From NCBI GenBank assembly GCA_963971425.1, contig OZ020515.1, positions 6,898,291-6,962,290 on the forward strand: a stretch of 64,000 nucleotides of DNA, in the 5' to 3' direction. Position 1 is the first letter of the stretch, and each line of letters starts with the position of its first letter. Position numbers and translations under genes: made by a program. The notes below the pieces were generated by a model. That model had not been told where the DNA came from. It did not search any database and saw only the letters and a list, made by a program, of their open reading frames with translations. Below are positions 33,111 through 45,100 of this stretch, piece after piece. Source of the DNA: Bryoerythrophyllum caledonicum (lineage: Eukaryota; Streptophyta; Bryopsida; Pottiales; Pottiaceae).

Positions 33111-34002
33111 CGCCAACAAGTCGAGGGCGATGGCTACCTAGGATTAAGATTAGCGCGACCAGGGCGACAAGGACCATGGCGAGCGCGATCAATGAGGGCA
33201 TTCAGGGCGATAAGCAAGGGGGTTTAGGGATCGCGGCTAAGCGGAGGCCGGGAGATCGATAGCAAGTGATCCGAGCAATCTGGCTGGGGGCGTCAACGAC
33301 GTCTGCCACTGCAGACCGCCACACCACTACACACTAGTTTGCGAGTGGAGAGCGCCAGGACTTAGAAGTTCCGTGGCCATCACGTGGAGCTCTCAGCCAT
33401 GGAGGATTAGGCGTGACTAGGTAAGCTTTTGTTCTTTCTTCATGTCACAGTTTTGTGTTTGTTTTTCTTTAGTCTCTTATAGTTTTTTCATACCTTTTCC
33501 ATGTTTTTTTGTCTTTTGATTTTTTCATACTCTGTTGTGATTGATAAGTCTCTATAAACCCTTCTGTGCCCTTAGTAGCAGCAGGCCAGTTTGTGCATCA
33601 CCACCATCTCCACAAGGCGCAGCTCTACCGTGACCAGGCCACACCAAATGATGCAGGCCGAGTACCACCTCCCACGGCCACAATAACATTGCTTCGGTTC
33701 GTTTTTGTTCAGGGTTTAGGGTAGGCCAGGGGATTTTAGGGTGCTACTATGAGTTAGTTCATAGGTAGGGTTTATAGTTTAGGGTGTTCAAAATTCAGAT
33801 TTGGCTCTTGAAGACTATTGCCAACCTCTATAATCATGCCCACTGTGATTGAACGGTTGGTGAGAGTATGTAGCCACGTTACTCTTGTACTGCATGTTTC
33901 ATTTCATCAATTAGTACGTAGACCAATTTGCACATAGACGAATTTATTCCATATTTCTATTGTGTTGTAGTGCCTTATTTATACTTGATTTGTGTACTGG
34001 AC
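33111..34002. other. Intergenic DNA after the minisatellite
   Basis: GC falls gradually. Positions 33419-33650 contain T-rich, intron-like text after a GTAAGC donor-like string. This might be part of the 5' region of the broken gene that follows. Nothing firm is identified. Confidence 0.3.
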
Positions 34003-34668
34003 TTAGGTGAATCACCCAGGTGTTCTAGACCTAGGAAAATTACGAATCCAAGATGTTGTGGAGGTGCTCAGGGCCAGGGCCACCATATTGGAGGAGGCCT
34101 CCCTAAGTGCTTGTTGGCGTCATCATATCAAAATTTGCGAACCTGGCATTGTTCCCCAGGTACGTGACGTCATGCCTTTCATATGTCGTTTGCACAAATA
34201 TTGGCATGCCCTCCTCTGATGCAAACTCTCCCATGTGTAGCTTACGGTAGAGGGAAAATTCGGTAACGAGGAGGTTATAGTATGCCAGAGCCAATGGATA
34301 CGATGTGTTCCAGAGCGAAGCGCATTCACCATCTTCGAATACGACTTGTTGATGGTAGAGATCAACACCCTCTGGCGGCGCAAGAAACCACGGGAGGGCG
34401 GCTCCACTACGCGGGCGAAGGTCCCCTTCTTCTGCGGGTATTGTGGCCACGACTTCATTGACAAATCTTCACTTGGAGATCACTGACAGGAGCGCCTTTG
34501 CAAGGACTACGATTACAAGCAATTTGGGGACTTGAAGATCTATCCTTCTCGTGGGGTTGATGGCAACAAGGAGGCCCGTGAAATTTTCCTAAAGTACTAT
34601 ATCCCGATTCCTTTCGTGATGACGGGAAAGATATCAAAGTGGACAAAGGGCATAGGTACCAGCCCGAC
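34003..34668 (+). pseudogene. Broken gene of unknown family with a zinc-finger-like motif
   Basis: Two exon-like blocks. The first (about 34003-34159) reads LGKLRIQDVVEVLRARATIL to GIVPQ and ends at a CAG|GTACGT donor. The second (about 34241-34668) follows a GTGTAG acceptor and reads LTVEGKFGNEEV onward. It contains PFFCGYCGHDFIDKSSLGDH, a C-x2-C-x12-H-like finger followed by a stop (TGA), then QERLCKDYDYKQFG and FVMTGKISKWTKGI. One nonsense codon and the missing remainder make it a relic. I do not recognise the family. Its style (multi-exon, moderate GC, one stop per few hundred bases) is like the pseudogene at 2740-6405, so a transposon origin is possible. Confidence 0.45.
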
Positions 34669-34689
34669 CCCCCCAGCACTTTCAATTCC

Positions 34690-37555
34690 GATTGAGGTTC
34701 TTTTAATTTTGATTTTTTTTTAAATTTAATTTTGAAAAAGTAAAAATACTCCTTCCTTTTGGACACCCACAAAGAAGGGATTTGGTCAAATAAAGAAAAT
34801 AAAACTCTTTTTTCCAATAGTCAAAATAGGAAGAAGAATTTAAGGTTGCATATATTTAAAAAAAAACTCTCTTTTATTTTAGACCTATCAAAAAAAATAA
34901 AAAATAAAAAATATATATTTATATATATATAATGAAAATAGAAAAAATACTCTCATTTATTTTATTAATTTTAAATGTAGTAAGGAAAGAAAACATATTA
35001 AGTAAATATATGAAACCTATTTTTCTTTAAACTAGGAAAGAAACAAAGACAAAGGCTTGACATATGTGCTTCTATAATTTTTAGTTGAGCCTTATGAAAA
35101 TCTAAGACACTTAAAAATTGGAAATTTGGCCCTAGAACGTTTTACATTGACTAGGGCCAAGATGATGAATTTGAAATCCGGCTCTAGAATCCGGCCTCAA
35201 TGCTTTACATTATTTGGGGCCAGATGGAAGAATTGGGGCCGGATTGAAGGCAAATCCGGCCAGCCTTCCATCCGACCCCAGGCCTAATGTAAACCAGCCC
35301 TAAGGGAAGATTTACTATAGTGGCTTCTAGAACAAACCCTAATCTGCAACATCACTATCACTAAGACTCAATTTTCAAATACATTTGATCCAACTCCACG
35401 TGCCTTTGAAAGCAACGCCTCTTGCGATTTCACTTTTGCATATCCAATCATGATTTCTTTCTCCGAGAGTAAGTTTAAATTAAGCATCTAATTCCATATC
35501 CTTCACCCTCTCTGGAAGAGGTGATGGTTGACAGTGATAACTATCAAGCCTAATACCATTACCTACTTTAGAGGATAGAGACTTCCGACGATACTATATA
35601 GATGCAAACTTAGTCGTCTTGGCTTTACACCCAGTGACTGAGTTTCCAAGTCGTATGAATGTATAGGAGGTTTTCTAACCCCAAAAGCACCTCGAGATCG
35701 AGTAATTTGTAGCCACCTATGCTTAACATGGGGACAAGAAGGCTGGAGGGGCGAAAAAAAAGACAGAATAAGATCAGAAGAATTAAGTTCAACTTCCATC
35801 ACCTGGTTTTGTATTTGTTTTGTCTTTGTTGTTTTATGACTTGTGTTGCACAGTCTTGCACTTGGGACAAGTGAAGGCATGTAGAAGCCATCGTCGTAAA
35901 TTATATAAAATATAAAAAACAGTTCTTCATTGGAAACATCAAGGAAACACCTTGATAGTAAATTGTTGTGTGAGAATAATTTACAATTTAATTAAATTCA
36001 TGAGTGATGTACCATCTTGTGAATTAAATTTTATTTTAATTTAATTGATAGAAATTGTGAGTGGCAAGCATATGTTAATACAATCAATTATGGAAAGTTG
36101 AAATAAAATAAATAAAAATAAAAGATAAAAGTGTGACTTGATCTTTTGCATAAGAGCGGCATTGCATGAATCATTGCATGTAGGCACAATTTAGATCCTT
36201 GTGACCGTTAGGTTGCTTGCCATACTAAATTGCATGCTAGAGAATGTTGTACCAGAATTTGGAAGAGTAAAGAATGGAGTAAAGCTTGAGATTGCATGAG
36301 GTAAATTTGATTTATTGAATGAACATAATCAATGAACCGCAATGAGTGATGCAATGGCTAGTTCCATTGGTGAGTGAACCAGGCAGCACAGTGGGCACTG
36401 GCACTATTTGTAAAGAGAGAGTATCTTAGACACAATAAAATCCTTGGGTTTTGTCTAGACATTCTTTCACAAGTGATACTAACAATCCTAAATAGTGAAT
36501 AAACTTAGGTTTTTAATAGAAATTGGCTTTTGCATTACAATCTACCCCTAAATATGTAACATTAGACGAATTCGACCCTCCCCTAGAATGAACCTGTAAT
36601 TGTGAGTAGCCATGGGTATTTTATTTGAACCTGATTTTTCACCCTACAGCTCTGGAGGGCTATCCACAACACCATCATCGGCCATTTGCTTGGAGAAGTC
36701 CATGATAGTAGAGGTAGCATCATTTGCAGTGCATATAAGGTACGGCTTTGATTGATAGAACTAGGCAATACCTCTATGAAGAGACCCAAAGTACTCAGAA
36801 AACAAGCCAACGTTGAAGGGCAATTTACTACAATCACTCTTGCATGGGGTAGGAGTGATGCTAGCCTCCACGACCTGCAATGAGAATGACATGATAAAGG
36901 AAGCAATGAGAATGACAATATTACATTCAAAGCAATCCAACTTATGGTCGATCAAAGGATAAATAGTATGCTTGACCCAACGATAACTTTTCTACTCAAT
37001 CCACCAATAAATGTTAGGCTCGACCCAACTATAGCTAAGGAGCCCAACGCCACATTAAAAATTATGCTTGATCCAACAATAATAAACATCTCCACAAATG
37101 AATAAAAGCTCATGTGAAATGACAATAGAAGACAATAATAAAACAATAAAAATAAACAAGTCCATTTATTCACCGATGTAAAGATAAATATACCAAATTT
37201 ACAAAGGAATTTTTTACGTCAAAACATAGTGCCTACTCCTGCACTTTAATAAACACTCCTACAACCTAGCAAAATGATGTACAAACATCTGGAATCTCAT
37301 ACACCACACCAAGGTTCTTTGAGGAGAGAACCATTCCATTTGTAATATACTTCATCAAAGGACTATTAGCCGCCAATGGTGGAACACCTATGCGGTTGCT
37401 ATTAACATAATCCTTCAACTGCTCCATAGGGCATTTGGAATCCAAACAACATAGCCATTGAATAAGTTCTTGAATTAGAAACTTATCATCCTTATCCAAA
37501 GCTATTGCTAGGACACTTTTTTAAACATGAGAATTTCAATACTAGCAAGTAACCT
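34690..37555. other. AT-rich intergenic DNA with a possible small MITE
   Basis: Positions 34690-35070 are poly(A/T)-rich. Positions about 35139-35302 may be a short MITE: the inverted right end TTAGGGCTGGTTTACATT resembles left-end text around TAGAACGTTTTACATT, and GGCC blocks fill the interior. Positions 36541-37500 carry weak coding-like frames on minus without family features. No gene is called. Confidence 0.35.
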
Positions 37556-37559
37556 AGTT

Positions 37560-38222
37560 TCCTTTCATTTTGTCAAAAAACAATTCTTGCCGTTAGTGAA
37601 AAATAGCATAATAACTCAAGTCAAACATTTCCACACATTGTCACACATTTCTGGACAAGGTACCAACAAACCTTCTTCTTTTCCACATAAAATGTTGGGA
37701 TCTTCATATTTTTTACTTTTTGTTTTTTCTAAAACAATATGTGGTGTTAACCTTCTTATTGACCCTTTGGATTATCATTCTAAAACATATCAAGTTCACA
37801 TACAAATAAAACGTGAATTGGCAATTTTTGAACCTCTACTACTTGCACAATTTCATTGAAAATGCTACACCCCTTGTCTACCCCTAAAAATTGGTGTACA
37901 AGGAACTAATATCATGCTTGACATGATGGTAATGAATTTAGACCTTGGGTAGTGCAAACATTTGACTCCAAGTGAAGTGAAAGTTTGTTCAACCACTCAA
38001 CGCAGGGAAGAAAATGAAGTCTTTCCTATGCTTCAAACACTATAATCTTTCAATCCGTGCGGTCAAAATTTAGGAAATTGAAAGAGTATGTTACTTGATA
38101 AGTCTTTATTGAGATCCTACAATTAAAATTTGAAAAAAAGTTTTGGTTTCCTTCCTTACTCGTTGCACTAGAATGTCTTGAAGTGTTTTCTAGCGAATTT
38201 GTCAAAGAAATTTAGGGGTTAG
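37560..38222. repeat. Family A MITE, 5'-truncated copy
   Basis: Text from about 37560 matches the interior of the 7454-8233 MITE (AACTCAAGTCAAACATTT, CAATCCGTGCGGTCAAAATT, AAGTCTTTATTGAGATCCTA). It ends in TTTAGGGGTTAG, a one-base variant of the family terminus plus TTAA. The left terminus is not found. It lies about 225 bp upstream of the BAHD start and so may be part of that gene's upstream region. Confidence 0.65.
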
Positions 38223-38376
38223 AAACACCAGAAAGAGCCATTCAAAAACACCACGAAGGGCAGACGAGGACAGACCCGCGCAGGCTGCGGTAAACCCAGG
38301 CAGCCTGGGGGAGGCCTGGGCAGCCGCGGGCAGACACTCGCATTTCGCCACACCGGGAGCTTCTCTAGTTTTGTCA

Positions 38377-38444
38377 ACTCACAACTGGATCACTGCGTTG
38401 CGAGCTCTCGACTCACAACTGGATCACTGCATTGCAAGCTCTCG
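38377..38444 (+). repeat. 34-bp direct duplication just before the BAHD start codon
   Basis: Two adjacent 34-bp copies starting ACTCACAACTGGATCACTGC at 38377 and 38411, differing at two positions. The second ends three bases before the ATG at 38448, so the duplication is in the 5' leader. Confidence 0.8.
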
Positions 38445-38447
38445 AGC

Positions 38448-40088
38448 ATGAAGATCGAGAGAGGAGCAGCGAGGCTAGTGAAGCCGCAAGCGAGCTCTGC
38501 ACGTTGCCCCGGGGGCAACGTGCTCCTGAGCAGCTCCGACCTGGTGGTGCCCATGGTGCACGTCGAGGTGGTGTACGCCTTCCGGGACGCCTCCGCCGCG
38601 GCGGCGGAGGTGCTGGAGGAGGCGCTGGGGAAGGTGCTGGGTGAGTACCGCGAGTGGGCGGGGCGTCTAATTGTCCATACGGCTCGGCCGGCCATTGAGC
38701 TCAGTGACGAGGGGGCGGTGTTTGTTGAAGCTGTCGCGGATGGCGCGTTGTGGGACGTGTTCCCGTTCGATCCGTCGCCAATGCTGCTGGACATGGTGCC
38801 GCCGAACCGAGGCGCGCCAGAGCTTCTCCTGGTGCAGGTAAAGGTCTTTGGGTTCAGTGTGTGTTCTTTGAGATTGAGGAAATGATGAGGTGAAGGTCAG
38901 GTGAAGGTCTTAGAGCTGAACATGTGCTCCTGAGCTCCATTTTGTCCATGTGGTCTTAGAGTTTACTGTGTTTTCCGGAGCTTCTTCTTGTCTAGATGAA
39001 GGTTTCAGAGTTCTCTGGAGCTTCTTCTTGTCGCGGTGAAGGTCTTAAGATTGAATGTGTTTTTTTGGAGCTTCGTCTTGTTCCAGTGGAGGTCTTAGAG
39101 TTTTGGAAGCTTCTCGTCCAGGCGAGGGTCTTAGGGGTTACTCTGTTTTCCAAGGATTTGAGTTTTTGCAGTGGATGAGATTGAAGTGCAATGGCAGGTG
39201 ACAAGGTACGAGTGTGGGGGCGTGACGCTCGGCGTAGCTCGGCATCACAAAGTGGCGGACGGGGAGGCGGCGAGCGCGTTCATGGAGGCGTGGGCGTCAG
39301 CCTGCAACGGGCTCCCCTTCGAGGCTGTGCTCCATGACCGCGGCGCGCTGATGCCTCATGACCCGCCGAGGCCGGTGTTCAGCCACGACGAGTACAGGAA
39401 GCCCGCGCCGACGTCGGACACAGCAGCACCATCCGCGACGCCGCCCCTAGTGCGGAAGAGGTTTCACTTTGATCCCGCAATGCTGCAGCGGCTCAAGGCG
39501 AGGGCACTCGGATTCACGACCTTCGAGAGCCTCACGGCGCACCTGTGGCGATGCGTCACGAGCGCGCGCGGGCTGTCGGGCGATGTCGAGACGCGCAGCC
39601 TTGTGGCCGCGAATGGGAGGCGCCGCCTGCGTCCCCCGCTGCCGCAGAATTTCTTCGGGAATGTGATCTTCCATGGTAATCCTAGCGCAACCGTGCGGGA
39701 ACTTCTCGAGGCGCCTCTCGCGCACGCGGCCGGCATTGTGCACGCCGCCATCGCCAGGATCGATGACGATTACATGCGCTCGGCCATCGACTTCGTGGAG
39801 CGCGAGCGCACCAATCCTAGTGCTGCTGCGAGGAGCACGAGAACTGTGCTGAGCCCCAACCTGAGCGTCACGAGCTGGGTGCAGCTCCCGCTCTACAAGC
39901 TGGATTTCGGATGGGGCACGCCGGTCTTTGCCGGGCCACCCTCCGTGCCGTTTGAAGGACTCTTGATTCTAACGCCCTCCTACACTCAGGATGGCAGCAT
40001 CGATGTGCTCGTCGCGTTGTTCGCGGATGACATGGCCAAGCTCGAGCGCATCTGCTTCGACATCCCTGTAAATGATGAGCACAAATAA
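38448..40088 (+). CDS. BAHD acyltransferase (HCT/hydroxycinnamoyltransferase-like)
   Basis: Two exons, 38448-38837 and 39198-40088, joined in phase 0 at a conserved position (LLVQ|VTRYECGGVTLG). They give 426 residues, normal for the family. BAHD enzymes transfer acyl groups from CoA thioesters to alcohols or amines in the cytosol. The catalytic HxxxD motif is HKVAD at 147-151, and the structural DFGWG motif is at 366-370 (LDFGWGTPVF). The donor is GCAG|GTAAAG and the acceptor ATGGCAG. The N-terminus MKIERGAARLVKP is in the style of hydroxycinnamoyl-CoA shikimate/quinate or spermidine hydroxycinnamoyltransferases, but the acceptor substrate cannot be read from sequence. Both exons are GC-rich (the second strongly so), unlike the flanks. 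The 360-nt intron contains degenerate repeats. No lesion is seen. Confidence 0.9.
38838..39197 (+). repeat. BAHD intron composed of degenerate repeats
   Basis: At least five imperfect units of about 40-60 bp share GGTGAAGGTCTTAGAGTT and GGAGCTTCTTCTTGTC (around 38893, 38945, 38985, 39030 and 39085). The unit resembles the exon-1 end CCAGAGCTTCTCCTGGTGCA plus the intron start GGTAAAGGTCTTTG. The intron may therefore have grown by repeated duplication of the exon/intron junction. Confidence 0.6.
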
Positions 40089-40529
40089 GACATTTACAGT
40101 CACAAACTCAGTTTCGTCGCTCGAGTTAAAAAACATTCAGACCCTGTAGGCCAGTAAATATTATTCGTACATTGAAGCTAAGTTGTTCTGATTGCATTTA
40201 GTTCTCTCGAGATCTTACTGCACAAATTTATCCTCCCTATACCTGTATACATATACCTAGAACTCAGAGCCCTAACCCTACAATTCTGTACCTTACAGAG
40301 TCCCTTGAATATGTACGAGACCTAGAGACAACCCACAGTTGCTACATGATGAGGGTGATATAGGCAGCTGTTGACCCCAGCTCGATATAACTCCAACGCC
40401 TGGCCTAGCAAGATAGGATCGTTTGTAGCTATGCAACGATCTCTAAGTTTTCAAGTGATCAAGCCTCTGCTGCACAGCTACAAGCGGTGATGAGCATTTT
40501 CTTATTGGTACTGAAGCATCTGAACTTAC
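40089..40529. other. 3' flank of the BAHD gene
   Basis: Presumed 3' UTR and short intergenic DNA with no recognised feature. Confidence 0.4.
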
Positions 40530-42134
40530 ATTTTTACCTCTTGTTTGGACTGAGCTAGGCTTTCTCGCTCCTCCACCGGCTCCCTTGCTCTGCCTCTGCT
40601 TCAACAAATAGTTTTCATCTCCAATTAGCATGTGTGAAAATACTTGAGAAGACACCATCACCTGTGGATGAAGCACAGCAACCTCTTGGCTTATGCTGTG
40701 GCACAGCTCTTCCTCTAATGCTTTGACCTGCTAACGCCAATTTTTTCTTATTTTAGTGCAAGGTTTAAATTTGGTGCAGCAGAGGCTTAATACTTTAGTG
40801 CAAGGTTTTTAATTTGGGTGACAATTACTTCAGTGCAAGGTTTTCATACTTTAGAGCAAGGTTTTGAATTTGGGTGACAATTGTCCATGAACACAATACG
40901 TTTAGCTTGAAATATCAAGGCAATGGAACCTTCGAACCGACTCAGACATAATAAAAATTTCCTAGTGTGACCTGTTTGATTGCTGCCACCTCTGCAAGAC
41001 GCAGCTTCTCAGAGGAGTTTAACATGAGAATGTGGACCAATGCAACCACGACTATTTCTCCTCACGATTCAGTTGATTCATTCTACAGTTCCTGAAAACT
41101 CTTGCATCCTTCGGAGCTTGCTTGCATAGATCCACCAGCATCATGTTTGATTAGGAGACACCCAAGTAAAGCCCTTTTTAAATGAATTGGAACCATTTCC
41201 TAGTCATATCAATTTACTGTACACATAGTAAAGAGGATTTCTTGAATTGTGTCAGTCCTTGATCAAGAGCTGCAGCTTTCTGAACCTTGGATGCCAACTC
41301 CTCCAATTTGTACACAGCCGTCTCTTCTGTTCATTCCATCATCATGCATGCATCAATCTGCTTTGCTGGGCAGCCCTAATTTGTCACACTACAAACCTTG
41401 TTTGCCTAGTGATATTAGTCTGTTATAATTACCCAGAGAGAAAGTACATTGACGAGATTGTGACATTCATCATGTAAGAAGAGTTCGCATGAAAAAATGT
41501 AATGCATTAATTATTGCTGATTCAGGGACAAAGATCATCTTGCATGGATTGTGACCGGTCAAGTGTGCAATGTGAGACTCAACAATATTGCTCACATGTA
41601 TGAGATGCATGTAGGCTAAGTTAGGGCTCTCTTCAATCAAAATCAGTACTTTCCTCATTCAACATCTGCTCTTACAACTTTGCAGTGCCTTGAATACCCC
41701 TAATGTACACTATGTTGGCTCTTGTGAAACTCTTTGTAGGCAAAATTGATTGTTTAGAGGAAAGGAAAGTAAACTCCAAGCCTGAACTGGAAAGAAATAG
41801 TACATGTAAAAGAAATGGAATTGCCTAATTAAGGAGCAAATTGACTGATCCCTATCAAGAAATCTCATTTTTTCTTTTTTGGTATAGTTACTTGTATTGG
41901 GGCCTTGGGTTATTTTAAACCCCAAGCAAATTGTTCACATCCTTCATTCAACCTTGAAACAATACTTTGTCGGACCTGATAAACTCCTTATTCTCATAGA
42001 ACAGTGATGTTGTGTTTTGTAAAGAGGTTCATACACCAAACATGCTTGTAGAATTTAATGCATAAAAATTTAGGATTTCATTTTATTCTACAGCAATTTC
42101 TGGCCTATTAGAAGAAGATATGACGATGCATCTA

Positions 42135-45100
42135 TGTTGGAACCTGGTTTTGCAATAACTGCTAATCTAGTATAGTTTCCATGCTAAAAGGATGCTCTTT
42201 TTTGAAAAATGAAAATGTATCCTTTTTATGTGGGTAGTGTTATTAGAACTACCGAAACTCCTTGTTAACCAAAACCTAAAATTATAAAATTGTTAAGAAA
42301 TGATCTGGGTATTGGGAACTAGAACCGGGTCCCAACGGTCGGAATCGGAACCGGAACTGGGTACAATGGTCATAACCGTAACTGGATCGGAGTAATGATT
42401 ACCGGATGACTAATAAATAGTTAGCACGGGAGAGTCTCACCTTATCTTTTCTTAAGCAGAGTTTTATGGAGGTCAGCGGTGAAGGGATAGAGAGCAACGA
42501 GTAGAGATCTGGGACTGATCGTGAGAAATCCGCGGATAGGGTTTCAATTGGGTTTGGATTGGGATTAGGGTTTGATTTCAGGGTTTCGAAAGTGAGTGAG
42601 GAATCTACTTTGGGATCCGGGTGAGTGTTTCCATTTGCAAATGCAGCCATGGGGAAGGCGTTGAGTAGCTTGGCCATTGTGGAGGTTGTCGTCAACCTCA
42701 AGACAATGATTTCTGTGGTGCCGGAATTCGAGAAGGACCGGAAAGCGCTAGATGCAGAATTGAAGCGAATGGGCTGCATGGGATTGAGGGAGCAACCATG
42801 GAGCTTTTGCGACGACGTCATGGTGCGGGAGCTGATGGTGGTGCAATCAAACGAATGGCACCACACCCTACAAGCGGATCCAGAGAAGTAGAGGACGGAG
42901 GTCTGGAGTGTCGTTTACGGATTGTCAACGAGAGGGGAAGGTATGTGTTTGTGCCGAGAGTCGTTCATAGAAGGGAAGTTCACGCGGAAAGCAGATCCTA
43001 AGGATGGGCTGACCGTGGCAGATTGTTAGGATCCGACAGTAAGGAGAGTGATGGAGTTCTTGCTCCCGATTGTGTATCCGGATCGCCCCTCTAAGACCAC
43101 CACTACGCTGGCAAACACCATTTATGGATCCTATACTGGTGAGCAGCCGGTAGCGTGGAGAGAGATAGTAGGGGCATTAGTGCGGAAGCTAATGATCGGG
43201 TTAGGGAAGGCTTGACATACTCTGATCTCTCCCTTTTTGTACCACCTCTACCACCATTACGACCAGCTGCGCGATAACAAAGAAACCACCTACGAGAGCG
43301 CCAAGGTGTTGGTAAGCCATGATTAGGTTGAGGACGAGGAACCGGACAAGGATCAGGATCAGGAACCGGACAAGGATCAGGATCAGGAACCGGATTCTTC
43401 CAAAGACGATGTGAGACCTACGTCGGTCAGTGCAAGGAAGTGGAGGAAGCAGACGGAGCGTTCCGACACTACACCTCCAATCCAAAAGAAGAAAACCAAC
43501 AAGGGGGCAAACGAAGAGGACCCATTCAACACCATCATCGTGGGATACGAGAGGGCAAGAGAGAACTATGAGCACATGGAGGCCATTCTCGCCCAGGCGT
43601 GCCGGATTGCTAAAGAGGTAAGTATCGAGGAGCTTTGCGGCCAGCTAGAGAGAAAGCTCCAATCCCGGAACGTACAAGAGTTATAAGCTCCGCTTATCTA
43701 ACTTCAAAACCGGAATCGGAAACTCCCGGCAATAGCAGAGAAGAACGGAGAGGAGGCCGCCGTATCGGCCACATAAGCTAACGAGTCCGTATTAGCCCTG
43801 GCCCGTGTCATCGAATTCGTGCAACACCCGGGCGATGTATTGATGAAGGCTAGACTTTTCGAGAGATATTTCACGAAGCCCAAAAGCTGTCCAGACCGGT
43901 GGCCAAGAAGTTCGTTGGGGTATTGGTGGAATACCACTCGAAGATGGAGAAGGTGCTGGAGGAGTGCCGGAAGATCAATGCAAGGATCTTCCGGGAGATT
44001 GGTAGAGTTAAGAGGAAGGTTTCTCCCAAAAAGAAGGAGGCTGACGCCCTTCCGAAGTCAGTGAAGAAACAGAAATCGGAAACCAGATTCCAAACCCCAG
44101 GGCCGGTACCAAAGAAGCGGAAAGATGAGTAGCTCCCAAACGCTAAACTAAGGGACAAAGGCAAGAGGAGCAAGGTGAGTAGAGATGAAGATGCCACCCC
44201 GGATTCTAGGGTTTCCAAGAGACGAAACTCAATTGGGCAGAAGAAGACGACGCCTTTGATGCGTCAAACCCAGTTAGTATCAGGCACGGTGACTCGGGAT
44301 TTTGTAGAGAAGACACCTACGAGCAAGAGAGTCCAAGTGCAGCTTGTGGTGAGCAAGGAAGATCATGGCACTGGGATGAGATCACCGCAAGTGGGGACTT
44401 TGGCGGGCGGAGAACCGGACTGTTGGAGGAGGAAGAAGACCGGAGGCATGATGACGAGGATTAGGTGAAGATGTGCTGATTTAGGCATCCCAGGAGGCTA
44501 GCCGTAGAAGTTAGGGTTTGAGGTAGGATTAAGTGATTATATTGAACCGGTAGGTTAGGATTGGTTGCTAGGAACGACTCTGTGATTTGTTGATCTGATC
44601 CATGATTTTCAGATCTGGCCGGTAGAGGCAGCTGTTTACGGCTGGCAAAGAGTTATTTTCGGCCGTTAGGTAGGCATCGTGGGAAGAGAGACCCATGATG
44701 TAAGTCGTGGATTTCCCTGTTTTTGCTCCCCAAGGTAGAGTATTTAGCTCATAGTTGCAAGTTTGTTAGGGTCTCGTGAGTTCATCTAGTCCTAAGGATA
44801 TTGGAAGGAGATTACAGACCTGATTTCCACTTGGATTTCCGCAAATGGGTTAGAAGTTTCAAGTGGGCACAACCGTATCCAGAATCCGGATTGCGTTATC
44901 TCAATGTTAGAAAGGGTTTAGCAAGCACCAACTTCCCGGTGAATTTTCCTATAGCTGTAAAGATGCACTACGATGTTTTATGTCAAGTTTGTGTCCTTAA
45001 TCTTGATACCTTCCAACTTCTGTTTGTACGTGCACCAATGTAACCCCCACACGATAGCCCCCATTAGCTAATAGATGAGTCACCCTTGGATGCCCAAATA

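Noticed and set aside
40265-40285. CCCTAACCCTA text resembling telomere repeats (also near 17530-17580)
   Set aside because: Only one or two imperfect units, not an interstitial telomere array.
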